Shown: piece by piece, positions 1-9,169 of the stretch
Layout of the letters: each line of letters starts with the position of its first letter
How positions within the stretch are numbered: the stretch's first letter is position 1
Source: Pseudomonas violetae
GTDB lineage: Bacteria; Pseudomonadota; Gammaproteobacteria; Pseudomonadales; Pseudomonadaceae
DNA length: 64,000 bases
Reading direction: 5' to 3'
NCBI RefSeq assembly: GCF_023072615.1
Contig: NZ_JAKNRW010000010.1
Coordinates: 111,692-175,691 of the forward strand
Program-made: the position numbers and the translations under genes
Notes under the pieces: model-generated
Told to the model about the DNA's origin: nothing
Databases searched by the model: none
Seen by the model: the letters and a program-made list of their open reading frames with translations, nothing else

Positions 1-1088
1 TCTTCCACCATCCCGGGATCGTAGAGCCGCCCGGCATAGTTGCGGATATAAACCAGCGCCTCATCGCTGTTCATCTGCCGCTCAAGAATCAGCCCACGTT
101 GCAACTCGATGAAATCCACCGCCAGTTTCAGCAGGCGCGAACCGAAGGGAATGGCGTCACCTTTGAGTCGGTCCGGAAACCCATTGCCATCCCAGCGTTC
201 CTGGTGATGAAGAATCAGCCGGGCGGCATCCTTCATCGGATCGAGGGTCATCAACAGGGTCTCGCTCTGTTTCGGATAACCGCGATAACGCTCGCGATCG
301 TTATGATGCAGCAGGTCTGCCGGTGCCGTCATCATGCTGTCGGTCCAGCTCAGTTTGCCAATGTTGTAGAGCGCGGCGGCCATCGTCAGGTCGCGCCCGC
401 TGCTTTCATCCACACCATGGCGTTTGCAGTAGACGCGCACCAGTTCGATGATCTGCCGATTGGTCTGCTTGGCGATAGGCAGCCGCAGGTTGGCCAGCAG
501 CGAAAAGACCTCGGTGCCGGTAACGTAGCTGTGCTTGAGCTCTTCGTAGGCCAGATCCAGCATGTCGGCGGTCTGCTGCAGTTCAGCCGTGCGGGACGCG
601 ACGTGCTGCTCCAGAGACGCATTGAGTCGTTTCAGTTGCTCGTTCTGCTCCCGAGTTTCCTGCTCCAGGCGCAGGCGCTCCCGCTCGGAATACTGGTAGG
701 CCAATGACTGGCGCAACGTCAGCAGCAACTCTTCGTCGTGCCAGGGTTTGCTGAGGTAACGATGAATCTGCCCTTCGTTGATCGCCTTGATGATCGGAGA
801 AGGGTCGGCGTAACCGGTGAGCATGATTCGCGTGGTGTGGGGATAGTGCTCATGGACGTAGGCCAGCAGCGTGGCGCCGTCCATATCGGGCATGCGCGCA
901 TCGCTCATCACCAGATCGATCGGCTGCAACGCCATGATCGCCAGGGCCTGGGCCCCGCTGGTGGCGAGCAGCACGTCATAGGGTTGGCCGCGCATCAGGC
1001 GCCGCAGGCTATTAAGGATGGACTCCTCATCATCGACCAGCAGCACTTGGGGTCTATGGCTCAAAGTCGTGGGCATTTGCTCTTCCAT
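1..1088 (-). CDS. Response regulator with degenerate HD-GYP (YN-type) output domain, 3' end beyond window
   Basis: The gene starts at the ATG at 1088, preceded by GAGGTGAC, and stays open to the left edge (362 codons visible). An N-terminal receiver domain (about residues 10-125) shows the VLLVDDEES acidic pocket, the phospho-acceptor Asp in VMSDARMPDMDG and the LSKPW lysine. A coiled stretch full of Glu/Gln/Arg follows. The C-terminal domain has the HD-GYP fold signature, but the metal-binding HD pair is Tyr241-Asn242 in ALYNIGKL, and the GYP motif reads GFP near residue 303, within HHQERWDGNGFP. P. aeruginosa PA2572 is a published YN-GYP regulator with the same degeneracy, and this is probably its relative. 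Loss of HD predicts no cyclic-di-GMP phosphodiesterase activity, so it may act through binding. It diverges from the signalling operon at 1304. Confidence 0.85.
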   Translation of the reverse strand, partial: MEEQMPTTLSHRPQVLLVDDEESILNSLRRLMRGQPYDVLLATSGAQALAIMALQPIDLVMSDARMPDMDGATLLAYVHEHYPHTTRIMLTGYADPSPIIKAINEGQIHRYLSKPWHDEELLLTLRQSLAYQYSERERLRLEQETREQNEQLKRLNASLEQHVASRTAELQQTADMLDLAYEELKHSYVTGTEVFSLLANLRLPIAKQTNRQIIELVRVYCKRHGVDESSGRDLTMAAALYNIGKLSWTDSMMTAPADLLHHNDRERYRGYPKQSETLLMTLDPMKDAARLILHHQERWDGNGFPDRLKGDAIPFGSRLLKLAVDFIELQRGLILERQMNSDEALVYIRNYAGRLYDPGMVE

Positions 1089-1303
1089 AGCGTCACCTCA
1101 ACTGAAACGACTATCTGGCCGCGTCTGGGCCGGATGCGCGTCCGATATTGCCGGGGTCTGGCGTACAGGCTATATGAAACTGCGCCCATCCCGGGTAATG
1201 ATTTCGTCGCGCCTGAGCGAAAGACTGGCCAGAGGTCTATGCTCACGGGACTCGGATCCATTATTTACGTCCGCCAGGTGATCAGGGAAAGGATGCCACT
1301 CCT

Positions 1304-3217
1304 ATGAATACGCCTCCTCAGATCGGTGCTGGCTCCCGCGTGCCAATCAAGACTGCAGCGCGGACCAACCGGCGCATTCTGATCATCGATGATGCGCCAT
1401 CGATCCACGAGGACTTTCGTAAGATCCTCGCCCCCGACATCGACACTGAACTGGCCCTGGCCGACACGGAAGAGGCCCTGTTCGGCACGTCGCCGGTCGA
1501 CCGCCTGACGTTCCAGCTCGACTCGGCCTACCAGGGTCAGGAAGCGCTTGAGCGGGTCCGGTGCGCTCTGGCAGAGGGCCGCCCGTATGCCATGGCGTTC
1601 ATCGACATGCGCATGCCACCGGGCTGGGACGGCCTGGAAACCATAGAGCATTTATGGAAGGCCGACCCGCAACTGCAAATCGCCCTGTGCACCGCTTATT
1701 CCGACTACAGCTGGGAAGACATGGCAGAGCGACTGGAGTTCGGCGACCAGTTGCTCGTGCTGAAAAAGCCTTTCGACAGCCTGGAAATCCGCCAGATGGC
1801 CAGCACCATGACCTGGAAATGGCAGATGGCCCAGGACGCGGCATTGAAAGTCTTGAGCCTGGAGCAGACCATCGAAGCGCGGGTTCATGAACTGCTTAAG
1901 GTCTCACATCTGCTGCAATACGACGTCCTGACCGAATTGCCCAACAGTACATTACTGGGAGACCGGCTGAACCAGTCGCTGGCCCTGTCCCGACGCCATG
2001 ACAAACAACTGGCCGTGATGTTTTTCGGGCTGGACCGCTTCAAACGCATCAACAACGCCCTGGGCCACCCGGCAGGTGACGAGATGCTCAGGCTCGTGGG
2101 GCGCAATGTGGTGGCATCGGTGCGTGAGTCCGACTCCGTGTTTCGCTATGGCGCGGACGAGTTCGTGGTGATCCTCGCCGATATCCGTCACCCCCAGCAA
2201 ACCAAAGGCATCGCCGATAAGCTCCTTGAGGCTATTCGCGCGCCCCAACATATTGCCGGTCACGACCTGAGCGTGACCGCCAGCCTGGGTATCAGCATCT
2301 ATCCGGACGACGGCTTCGATGCCTTATCGCTGATCAAGAAAGCTGAAACCGCGATGCGCAACGTCAAGGAAAGCGGACCGGGCAACTACTGCTTTTTCAT
2401 CGACGAAATGAACCAGCGCGCACGGGACCAGCAAAGCATCGAGACCGGTATCCGCCTGGCACTGGCGCACAACGAATTTGTCCTGCATTACCAACCCAAG
2501 CTCGACCTTGGCAGTGGCCAGGTGGTCGGTGCCGAGGCGTTGGTCCGCTGGCAGAAACCGGGGCAAGGGCTGGTTTACCCATCGGCATTCATTGAGGTCG
2601 CCGAAGACAGTGGCCTGATCGTCCCCTTGAGCAAATGGGTGCTAGCCGAAGCCTGTCGACAAAGCTGTGCGTGGCGGGCCGCCGGGCTGCCATCGATCTG
2701 CATGTCAGTGAACATGTCGGCCATCGATTTCCGCCAGCGGGATTTTGTCGACGGCATCGAACAGATCCTCGCACAAACAGGTATGGAGCCTGCGCTCCTG
2801 GAGCTGGAAATTACCGAAAGCGTGCTGATGCAAAACATCGAGTCCACGATCACGTCGCTGCACCGGATCAAGGCATTAGGCGTGCGCCTGGCCATCGATG
2901 ATTTCGGTACCGGTTATTCGAGCCTCAGTTACTTGCGGCGTTTTCCCGTCGACGTGCTGAAAATCGACCAGTCATTCATTCGCGGCTTGAGCAGCGACAG
3001 CAAAGACGCAGCCCTGGTCAGTGCCATCATCAGCCTGGGGCGCAGCCTCAGGCTGACCATCATTGCCGAAGGCGTGGAAACCGCCGAGCAACTGGACTTT
3101 CTCAAGGCTCAGCACTGCGAGGAAGGCCAGGGCTACTACTTCAGCAAAGCGGTGGAGCCCGAGGTATTCGTTCAATACATGCAGTCGCTCAAGCCCTCCT
3201 GGTCCGTTACCCCGTGA
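1304..3217 (+). CDS. Response regulator with REC, degenerate GGDEF and intact EAL domains (c-di-GMP phosphodiesterase)
   Basis: 637 aa, cytoplasmic, no membrane segment. REC is about residues 22-165, with IIDDAPSIHEDFRKIL, acceptor Asp in AFIDMRMP and VLKKPF. It carries an unusual insertion of about 30 residues after the first helix. GGDEF is about 205-360: the signature is GADEF, and the metal-binding Asp of the usual LDLDRFK is Gly (FFGLDRFK), so cyclase activity is doubtful. EAL is about 380-625 with EALVRW, VNMSA, LEITES, DDFGTGYSS, KIDQSF and EGVET all present, so c-di-GMP hydrolysis is expected. The start has AAGGA about 9 bases upstream. It is the first gene of a four-gene run; the next gene's upstream reading overlaps its stop. 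The REC domain is closely like that of the REC-kinase at 6026, suggesting one phosphorelay. Confidence 0.9.
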   Translation: MNTPPQIGAGSRVPIKTAARTNRRILIIDDAPSIHEDFRKILAPDIDTELALADTEEALFGTSPVDRLTFQLDSAYQGQEALERVRCALAEGRPYAMAFIDMRMPPGWDGLETIEHLWKADPQLQIALCTAYSDYSWEDMAERLEFGDQLLVLKKPFDSLEIRQMASTMTWKWQMAQDAALKVLSLEQTIEARVHELLKVSHLLQYDVLTELPNSTLLGDRLNQSLALSRRHDKQLAVMFFGLDRFKRINNALGHPAGDEMLRLVGRNVVASVRESDSVFRYGADEFVVILADIRHPQQTKGIADKLLEAIRAPQHIAGHDLSVTASLGISIYPDDGFDALSLIKKAETAMRNVKESGPGNYCFFIDEMNQRARDQQSIETGIRLALAHNEFVLHYQPKLDLGSGQVVGAEALVRWQKPGQGLVYPSAFIEVAEDSGLIVPLSKWVLAEACRQSCAWRAAGLPSICMSVNMSAIDFRQRDFVDGIEQILAQTGMEPALLELEITESVLMQNIESTITSLHRIKALGVRLAIDDFGTGYSSLSYLRRFPVDVLKIDQSFIRGLSSDSKDAALVSAIISLGRSLRLTIIAEGVETAEQLDFLKAQHCEEGQGYYFSKAVEPEVFVQYMQSLKPSWSVTP

Positions 3218-3261
3218 ACAAAGTTAAACGACACCCTGGCCGCGCACTAAGGAACACTCAG

Positions 3262-4221
3262 ATGTCATCCCGCCTTCCATACCTGTTGCTGCTGCCCATG
3301 CTCGGGCTGGGCTTGAGCCTTGGCGCAGCGCCCCTGGACGAACCGCTCAAACCACTGCCTCCGCGGCCCCAACAAGATCCACAGCGGGTTGAACTGGGTC
3401 GCCAACTGTTCAACGAAACGCGTCTGTCGGTCAACGGCACCCTGTCCTGTGCCAGCTGCCATCACCTGGCCAAAGGCGGCGCCGATGACAAAGCCTTTTC
3501 AATCGGATTCGCCGGCGCTCCGGTGCCGCTCAACACCCCCAGCGTGTTCAACGCCAGCCTGAATTTCCGACAGTTCTGGAATGGTCGCGCGGACACTCTG
3601 GAAGCCCAAATCCAGGAGGTGGTGCAGAGTCCCAGCGAGATGGGCAGCAACTGGGACCACGTGGTGCAGACCTTGTCCGCCGATGCCGCATACCGGGGCG
3701 CATTCGCCGCCGCCTACCCGGATGGCGTGACCATGAACAACGTGCAGAACGCCCTGGCGACCTACGAGCGCACACTGATCAGCAGCCATTCGCGTTTCGA
3801 CCAGTACCTGTCAGGCAACACCGATATATTGAGTCGCGAGGAGAAATACGGTTATCAACGTTTCAAGTCGTACGGCTGTATCGCCTGTCACCAGGGCGTG
3901 AACATCGGCGGCAACATGTTCCAGAAGTTTGGGGTAATGGGCGATTACTTCCAGGTGCGAGGCAAACCACTGGAGTCCGACCTGGGGCGGTATCTGGTAA
4001 CGGGGGACGAAGAGGATCGCAACGTATTCAAGGTGCCCAGCTTGCGCAACGTGGCAGTCACCGCGCCGTATTTTCACGACAGTTCGGCCAATACTCTCGA
4101 AGAGGCGGTGGACGTCATGTTCAAGTTCCAGCTGGGTCGTGTTCCTTCTGCCGAGGACAAAATTCTGATTATCAAATTCCTCGAGACCCTGACCGGTGAG
4201 TGGGAAGGTAAACCGTTATGA
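3262..4221 (+). CDS. Periplasmic di-heme cytochrome c peroxidase family protein
   Basis: About 319 aa from the ATG at 3262, chosen because AAGGAA lies 7 bases upstream and the protein then begins with a clean signal peptide (MSSRLPYLLLLPMLGLGLSL). An upstream in-frame ATG at 3214 would add 16 charged residues before the signal. Two CXXCH heme-c sites are visible: CASCH at 63-67 and CIACH at 206-210. The C-terminal FKVPSLRNVAVTAPYFHDS stretch is typical of the bacterial CCP/MauG family. These proteins reduce hydrogen peroxide or oxidise a partner using two hemes in the periplasm. It lies between a c-di-GMP regulator and a membrane histidine kinase and overlaps the kinase start by four bases (ATGA), so it is probably translationally coupled. 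A redox-sensing role is inferred from context only. Confidence 0.9.
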   Translation: MSSRLPYLLLLPMLGLGLSLGAAPLDEPLKPLPPRPQQDPQRVELGRQLFNETRLSVNGTLSCASCHHLAKGGADDKAFSIGFAGAPVPLNTPSVFNASLNFRQFWNGRADTLEAQIQEVVQSPSEMGSNWDHVVQTLSADAAYRGAFAAAYPDGVTMNNVQNALATYERTLISSHSRFDQYLSGNTDILSREEKYGYQRFKSYGCIACHQGVNIGGNMFQKFGVMGDYFQVRGKPLESDLGRYLVTGDEEDRNVFKVPSLRNVAVTAPYFHDSSANTLEEAVDVMFKFQLGRVPSAEDKILIIKFLETLTGEWEGKPL

Positions 4222-6029
4222 GATTGTCCTACCGAAGAAACATAGTATTGCTGGGTGCGGTCGCCCTGATGTTGGCCTCGACGCTGCTGTTTCTTTATTT
4301 CAAGTCCAACTCGGACCAGACGATCACCTACGCCCAATCTCGAGATTTGATTGGCCGCATCAAACAGCTTAATGCACAGTGGGAAACGGAAGTCCTCAAG
4401 GCCAGGATTGCCATCAGCCACAACTACGACCCGCTGGTTTCCCCGCTCACTGAGATCACCGAGCTTTGGCAGCGATTCGATTCGATGGAGTCGAACCATC
4501 AGCGCAATGCCTCGGCCACCTGGCTCTCCAGCCATAATGCCTTCCTCGACGCCCTGAAGGAGAAGACCCGTCTGGTCGAACAGTTCAAGTCGCATAATGC
4601 CTTGCTGCGCAATTCACTGGCGTTTCTGCCCACGGCCGAGGACGACATCCAGGGGCAACTGGCCGCTCTGGTGGACGGCGATAACCTGCAGGTGCAGAAC
4701 GTCGCCACCGACACCTATGATCTGCTGCTGAGCGCGATGGAATTCGCCCTGCTCACCTCAAATGACCGGGCCGCCGAGATCCTGTTGGGGCTAAACAAAC
4801 TGACGGTGAATAAAGCGCGTTTGCCAAGCCGGTTCCAAAGTCCGATCGACATTCTAAGCAGTCATATTTCATTGATCCTGCGTGAACAACCGGTGGTCAA
4901 CCGGCTGCTGGAACGCATTGAAGCTATTCCCGTGGCACAACGTCTGGACGACATCACCAGCCTGCTCAACTCTGACCAGCAGCGCGCCGATGCGCTAGAC
5001 CAGCGCTACCACTTCTTCATGCTGGTGTTGTCAGTCCTGCTGGTGATGTTGCTGGTGTACCTGGCGATCCACCTGATGCGCAGCTTCATGGTTATCCAGC
5101 GCGTCAACCGGGCGCTTGAAGCCGCCAATGACGACCTTGAACGGCGGGTGGAGGAGCGCACCCGCGAACTGCGTGACACCCAGAGTGAACTGCTCGACAC
5201 CGCACGCCAGGCCGGAATGGCCGAGATCGCCACCAACGTATTGCACAACGTTGGCAACGTGCTCAACAGCGTGAACATTTCCGCCGATCTGGTCACCCGT
5301 AAACTGCGCGTCAGCAAAGCCCTGGGGCTGGCCAAGGCCATGCAACTGGTCAACGATCATCCAGGAGACTTGGGCGCCTTTCTCACCCAGGATCCCAAAG
5401 GCAAGTTACTTCCCGGCTACTTGAATCAACTGGTGGGCGCGATTGCCCTGGAGCAGCAAGGCATGAGCGACGAACTGGCGCAGTTGAGCAAAAGTGTCGA
5501 CCACATCAAGGACATCGTAGCCACGCAGCAATCCTACGCAGGCGCCAACAGCCTGATGGAGCCGCTATACATCAGCGAATTGCTCGAAGACGCACTGCGC
5601 ATGAACGCCGGCGCCCTGACCCGCCATCAGGTGAAGGTGGTCAAAGAGTACAGTGAGGTGCCACTGGTCATGGGCGACAAACACCGGCTGCTGCTGATCC
5701 TGATTAACCTGATCAGCAACGCCAAATACGCCATGTCCGATCTGGGCAATCGTCCGCGGCAAATGACTCTGGGGGTGCAAGTGGTGGACGACACAACGCT
5801 GCAGATCAGCGTCAAGGACGATGGCGAAGGCATCGCCGAAGAGAACATGACGCGGATCTTTGCCCACGGTTTCACTACCCGCAAGGAAGGTCATGGCTTC
5901 GGCCTGCATAGCTGCGCCTTGGCCGCCATCGAGATGAATGGGCATCTCACCGCCCACAGCGACGGACCTGGCAAAGGCGCGTTGTTCACCTTGCAGATCC
6001 CGCTGCACGTCATAAAGGAGCCAGCATGA
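4218..6029 (+). CDS. Membrane sensor histidine kinase
   Basis: 603 aa. Membrane segments are at about residues 9-29 and 264-287, enclosing a periplasmic region of about 230 residues that resembles no sensor domain I recognise. A coiled coil (ALEAANDDLERRVEERTREL) leads to an H-box of the LHNVGNVLNS type near residue 344. The ATPase domain has LINLISNAKYAM (N box), VKDDGEGI and HGFTTRKEGHGFGLH. The start overlaps the stop of the cytochrome c peroxidase gene (ATGA), and its own stop overlaps the next gene by four bases. The arrangement suggests that the periplasmic peroxidase and this sensor act together and that phosphate passes to the REC domains in the same operon. The signal it senses is not evident. 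Confidence 0.9.
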   Translation: MRLSYRRNIVLLGAVALMLASTLLFLYFKSNSDQTITYAQSRDLIGRIKQLNAQWETEVLKARIAISHNYDPLVSPLTEITELWQRFDSMESNHQRNASATWLSSHNAFLDALKEKTRLVEQFKSHNALLRNSLAFLPTAEDDIQGQLAALVDGDNLQVQNVATDTYDLLLSAMEFALLTSNDRAAEILLGLNKLTVNKARLPSRFQSPIDILSSHISLILREQPVVNRLLERIEAIPVAQRLDDITSLLNSDQQRADALDQRYHFFMLVLSVLLVMLLVYLAIHLMRSFMVIQRVNRALEAANDDLERRVEERTRELRDTQSELLDTARQAGMAEIATNVLHNVGNVLNSVNISADLVTRKLRVSKALGLAKAMQLVNDHPGDLGAFLTQDPKGKLLPGYLNQLVGAIALEQQGMSDELAQLSKSVDHIKDIVATQQSYAGANSLMEPLYISELLEDALRMNAGALTRHQVKVVKEYSEVPLVMGDKHRLLLILINLISNAKYAMSDLGNRPRQMTLGVQVVDDTTLQISVKDDGEGIAEENMTRIFAHGFTTRKEGHGFGLHSCALAAIEMNGHLTAHSDGPGKGALFTLQIPLHVIKEPA

Positions 6030-7390
6030 GCGAGCGTGCCAACCGGCGTATCCTGCTGATCGATGACACGCCTTCCATCCACATGGATTTTCGCAAGATA
6101 CTCATGCCCGCGCCGGTGCAAACCCTGGAACTGGACGCGATGGAAGCGACGTTATTCGGTAATGCATCGCGTCCGGTCCGCTTGCCGTTCGAGCTGGATT
6201 CAGCGTACGGCGGGCAGGAGGGCCTGGGCAAACTAAAGTTGGCGCTGCAGCAACAGCGTCCCTATGCCCTGGCCTTTGTCGATATGCGCATGCCCGAAGG
6301 CTGGGACGGCGCGCAAACCATCGAACAGCTGTGGCAGGAAGACCCGCGCCTGCAAGTGGTGGTTTGCACCGCCTACTCCGATTACTCCTGGGATGAACTG
6401 CTCGAGCGCCTGCAAGCCCATGACCGGGTGCTGATTCTGAAAAAGCCGTTCGACAATATTGAAGTCCAGCAAATGGCCAACACGCTGTTGGCCAAATGGG
6501 CGTTGACGGAGCGGGCCAGCTTGCAGATGAACCATTTGGAGTTGCTGGTGCAGCAGGAAATTGACGAACGCAAACAGCTTGAATCGCAGCTGGTGCAATC
6601 GGAAAAACTCGCCTCCCTGGGACAGCTCGCCGCCGGTGTCGCCCACGAAATCAACAACCCCATCGGTTTCATCTCCTCCAATCTGGGTACCCTGGATGGC
6701 TATTTCCAGCAACTGCAGGAAATGCTCGATGCCTATCGACAGGCGGAAGTGTCGATCGAGTCCAGGGAATGGGTCGAACGACTGCAGCAGTTGCGCGAAC
6801 GAGTCGAGCTGGAATTCCTGCGCGATGACATTCCGCTGCTGATCAAGGAATCCAAGGACGGCATTGGCCGAGTCGGCCAGATCGTCAGGGACCTCAAGGA
6901 TTTCTCTCGAGTGGACTCCAATCAAGAATGGCAGTGGACCAACCTGCAGCAGGGGATCGAGTCGACCCTGAACATCGTCGCCAGCGAACTCAAATACAAG
7001 GCTGATGTGCTCAAGGACTATCAGGTGCTGCCGGACATCGAATGCCTGCCTTCGCAAATCAATCAGGTGATCATGAACCTGATCGTCAACGCCTCCCAGG
7101 CCATCGGCCCCGAGCGCGGCACCCTCACTTTGCGTACCGGGCACGCAGCGCAATCGGTGTGGATCGAAGTGCAAGACACCGGCTCCGGTATCACGCCACA
7201 GAACCTGCAGAAAATATTCGATCCGTTCTTCACCACCAAACCCGTGGGCCAGGGAACGGGGCTGGGGTTATCCCTGTCCTACGGCATCGTGAGGAAGCAC
7301 CGGGGCGAAATTTCGGTGCGCAGTGAAGTCGGCGTGGGCACGACTTTCCGGGTCGAGTTACCGATTCGCCAGACCAGCCAGGGCGGCTGA
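6026..7390 (+). CDS. Hybrid REC-histidine kinase
   Basis: 454 aa, soluble. An N-terminal receiver domain (about residues 5-150; [17 protein letters not shown], acceptor Asp in [20 protein letters not shown]) precedes a kinase core, the reverse of the common hybrid order. The H-box is [15 protein letters not shown] with His207. The ATPase domain shows [38 protein letters not shown] and GTTFRVELP. The receiver shares its long insertion and the CTAYSDYSW segment with the REC-GGDEF-EAL protein at 1304, so one REC was probably derived from the other by duplication. Last gene of the operon; a hairpin terminator follows. A likely path is membrane kinase to this REC, with this kinase core then acting on another receiver; that order is inference. 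Confidence 0.9.
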   Translation: MSERANRRILLIDDTPSIHMDFRKILMPAPVQTLELDAMEATLFGNASRPVRLPFELDSAYGGQEGLGKLKLALQQQRPYALAFVDMRMPEGWDGAQTIEQLWQEDPRLQVVVCTAYSDYSWDELLERLQAHDRVLILKKPFDNIEVQQMANTLLAKWALTERASLQMNHLELLVQQEIDERKQLESQLVQSEKLASLGQLAAGVAHEINNPIGFISSNLGTLDGYFQQLQEMLDAYRQAEVSIESREWVERLQQLRERVELEFLRDDIPLLIKESKDGIGRVGQIVRDLKDFSRVDSNQEWQWTNLQQGIESTLNIVASELKYKADVLKDYQVLPDIECLPSQINQVIMNLIVNASQAIGPERGTLTLRTGHAAQSVWIEVQDTGSGITPQNLQKIFDPFFTTKPVGQGTGLGLSLSYGIVRKHRGEISVRSEVGVGTTFRVELPIRQTSQGG

Positions 7391-7414
7391 AACCCATCTA
7401 CTATCAGTCGAGGT

Positions 7415-7446
7415 AGAATCGAGATCCGAGTTGCTCTCGATTTTTT
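7415..7446 (+). terminator. Rho-independent terminator of the signalling operon
   Basis: The hairpin arms AATCGAGA (7417-7424) and TCTCGATT (7435-7442) enclose a 10-base loop and run into TTTTTT. It sits 25 bases after the REC-kinase stop and before the next gene on the same strand. Confidence 0.8.
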
Positions 7447-7543
7447 CCTGCGAAGCAGCATGCCGTACAACTTCAGCGACTCGGCAGCTCTAACGATAAG
7501 CACATCGCCGCATCACTGTTGAGTCCGAACCCAAGGAAACCGT

Positions 7544-9163
7544 ATGAGCCTGTCCCTCCTGAGCCGCTACGCCTTCTTTGCCGCTTGCGTGATCTTCACC
7601 CTCGCCAGCTTGCCCTTCGTGCAGCATGAATGGTTGTGGCCAATCACTGCCATTACCGGCGTCCTGAGCCTGATCGGCCTGTTTGATCTGCTGCAAAGCC
7701 CGCATGCCGTGCGCCGCAACTATCCGATACTGGGTAACATCCGCTACCTGGTCGAAGGCATCCGCCCAGAAATCCGCCAGTATCTGCTTGAGTCCGATAG
7801 TGACGCCCTGCCCTTCTCCCGGGCGCAGCGCTCACTGGTCTACTCCAGAGCGAAAAATGAAAGCGCGGACAAACCCTTCGGCACCTTGATCGACGTTTAT
7901 CAGTCGGGCTTCGAATTCATTGGCCACTCCATGCGTCCGGCGCCTTTGAGCGATCCGAGCGGCTTTCGCGTGATCGTCGGCGGCCCGCAATGCACTCAGC
8001 CCTACTCCGCATCGGTGTTCAACATTTCGGCCATGAGCTTCGGCTCCCTCAGCGCCAACGCGATTCGCGCGTTGAACCAGGGCGCCAAGCTGGGTAACTT
8101 CGCCCATGACACCGGCGAAGGCAGCATCAGCGCCTATCACCGGGAAAACGGCGGCGACCTGACCTGGGAGCTCGGCAGCGGCTACTTCGGCTGTCGCACC
8201 GCTGATGGCCGCTTCGACCCGGAACGCTTCGCCAAACAGGCGCAGACGCCACAAGTGCGGATGATCGAAATCAAGATGTCCCAAGGGGCAAAACCCGGCC
8301 ACGGCGGGATTCTGCCCAAGCATAAAGTCACCAGGGAAATCGCCGAGACCCGTGGCATCATGATGGGTGAGGACTGCATCTCACCGTCGCGCCACAGCGC
8401 GTTTTCCACGCCCATCGAAATGATGCATTTCATCCAGCAACTGCGGGAACTGTCCGGAGGCAAACCGGTGGGTTTCAAGTTCTGCCTGGGTCATCCGTGG
8501 GAGTTCATGGGCATCGCCAAGGCCATGCTGGAAACCGGCATCCTCCCGGACTTCATCGTCGTCGACGGCAAGGAAGGCGGCACCGGTGCAGCTCCCGTGG
8601 AGTTCACCGACCACATCGGCGTACCGATGCGCGAAGGCCTGTTGTTCGTGCACAACACCCTGGTAGGCCTGAACCTGCGCGACAAGATCAAGCTCGGAGC
8701 CAGCGGCAAAATCGTCAGTGCGTTCGACATCGCCAGCGTCCTGGCCATCGGCGCCGACTGGGCCAACTCAGCACGGGGCTTCATGTTCGCCATCGGCTGC
8801 ATCCAGTCGCAAAGCTGCCACACCAATAAATGCCCGACCGGCGTCGCCACCCAGGACCCTCTGCGCCAGCGTGCCCTCGTAGTCCCGGACAAAGCCCAGC
8901 GAGTTTTCAACTTCCACCGCAACACCCTCAAGGCCCTGGCGGAAATGCTCGCCGCCGCCGGCCTTGATCACCCCTCGCAACTCTCAGCCAAGCATCTGGT
9001 AAGGCGCATGTCGGCCACCGAGATCAAACTGTTCTCGCAGTTGCATGTGTTCCTCAAACCGGGGGAACTGCTGACCGGCGAAGTGAGCGGCGAATTCTAC
9101 TCACGCATGTGGCAGATGGCGCGGGCGGATAGTTTTGAGCCTGCGCAAACCGATGGGGGCTGA
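7544..9163 (+). CDS. FMN-binding glutamate synthase family protein
   Basis: 539 aa. Two N-terminal hydrophobic segments (about residues 8-48) anchor it to the membrane. The rest matches the FMN/glutamate-synthase central domain: SFGSLSANAIRALNQGA, HDTGEGSIS, MIEIKMSQGAKPGHGG and VDGKEGGTGAAP. A Cys cluster GCIQSQSCHTNKCPTG (Cys419, 425, 430) fits the 3Fe-4S site of GltB. It lacks the amidotransferase domain and the GXGXG domain of true GltB, so it is a stand-alone synthase-like oxidoreductase (YerD-like) whose substrate is not known. The start has AAGGAA about 7 bases upstream. It is convergent with the gtr operon, with only six bases between the stop codons. Confidence 0.88.
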   Translation: MSLSLLSRYAFFAACVIFTLASLPFVQHEWLWPITAITGVLSLIGLFDLLQSPHAVRRNYPILGNIRYLVEGIRPEIRQYLLESDSDALPFSRAQRSLVYSRAKNESADKPFGTLIDVYQSGFEFIGHSMRPAPLSDPSGFRVIVGGPQCTQPYSASVFNISAMSFGSLSANAIRALNQGAKLGNFAHDTGEGSISAYHRENGGDLTWELGSGYFGCRTADGRFDPERFAKQAQTPQVRMIEIKMSQGAKPGHGGILPKHKVTREIAETRGIMMGEDCISPSRHSAFSTPIEMMHFIQQLRELSGGKPVGFKFCLGHPWEFMGIAKAMLETGILPDFIVVDGKEGGTGAAPVEFTDHIGVPMREGLLFVHNTLVGLNLRDKIKLGASGKIVSAFDIASVLAIGADWANSARGFMFAIGCIQSQSCHTNKCPTGVATQDPLRQRALVVPDKAQRVFNFHRNTLKALAEMLAAAGLDHPSQLSAKHLVRRMSATEIKLFSQLHVFLKPGELLTGEVSGEFYSRMWQMARADSFEPAQTDGG

Positions 9164-9169
9164 GGCGCT

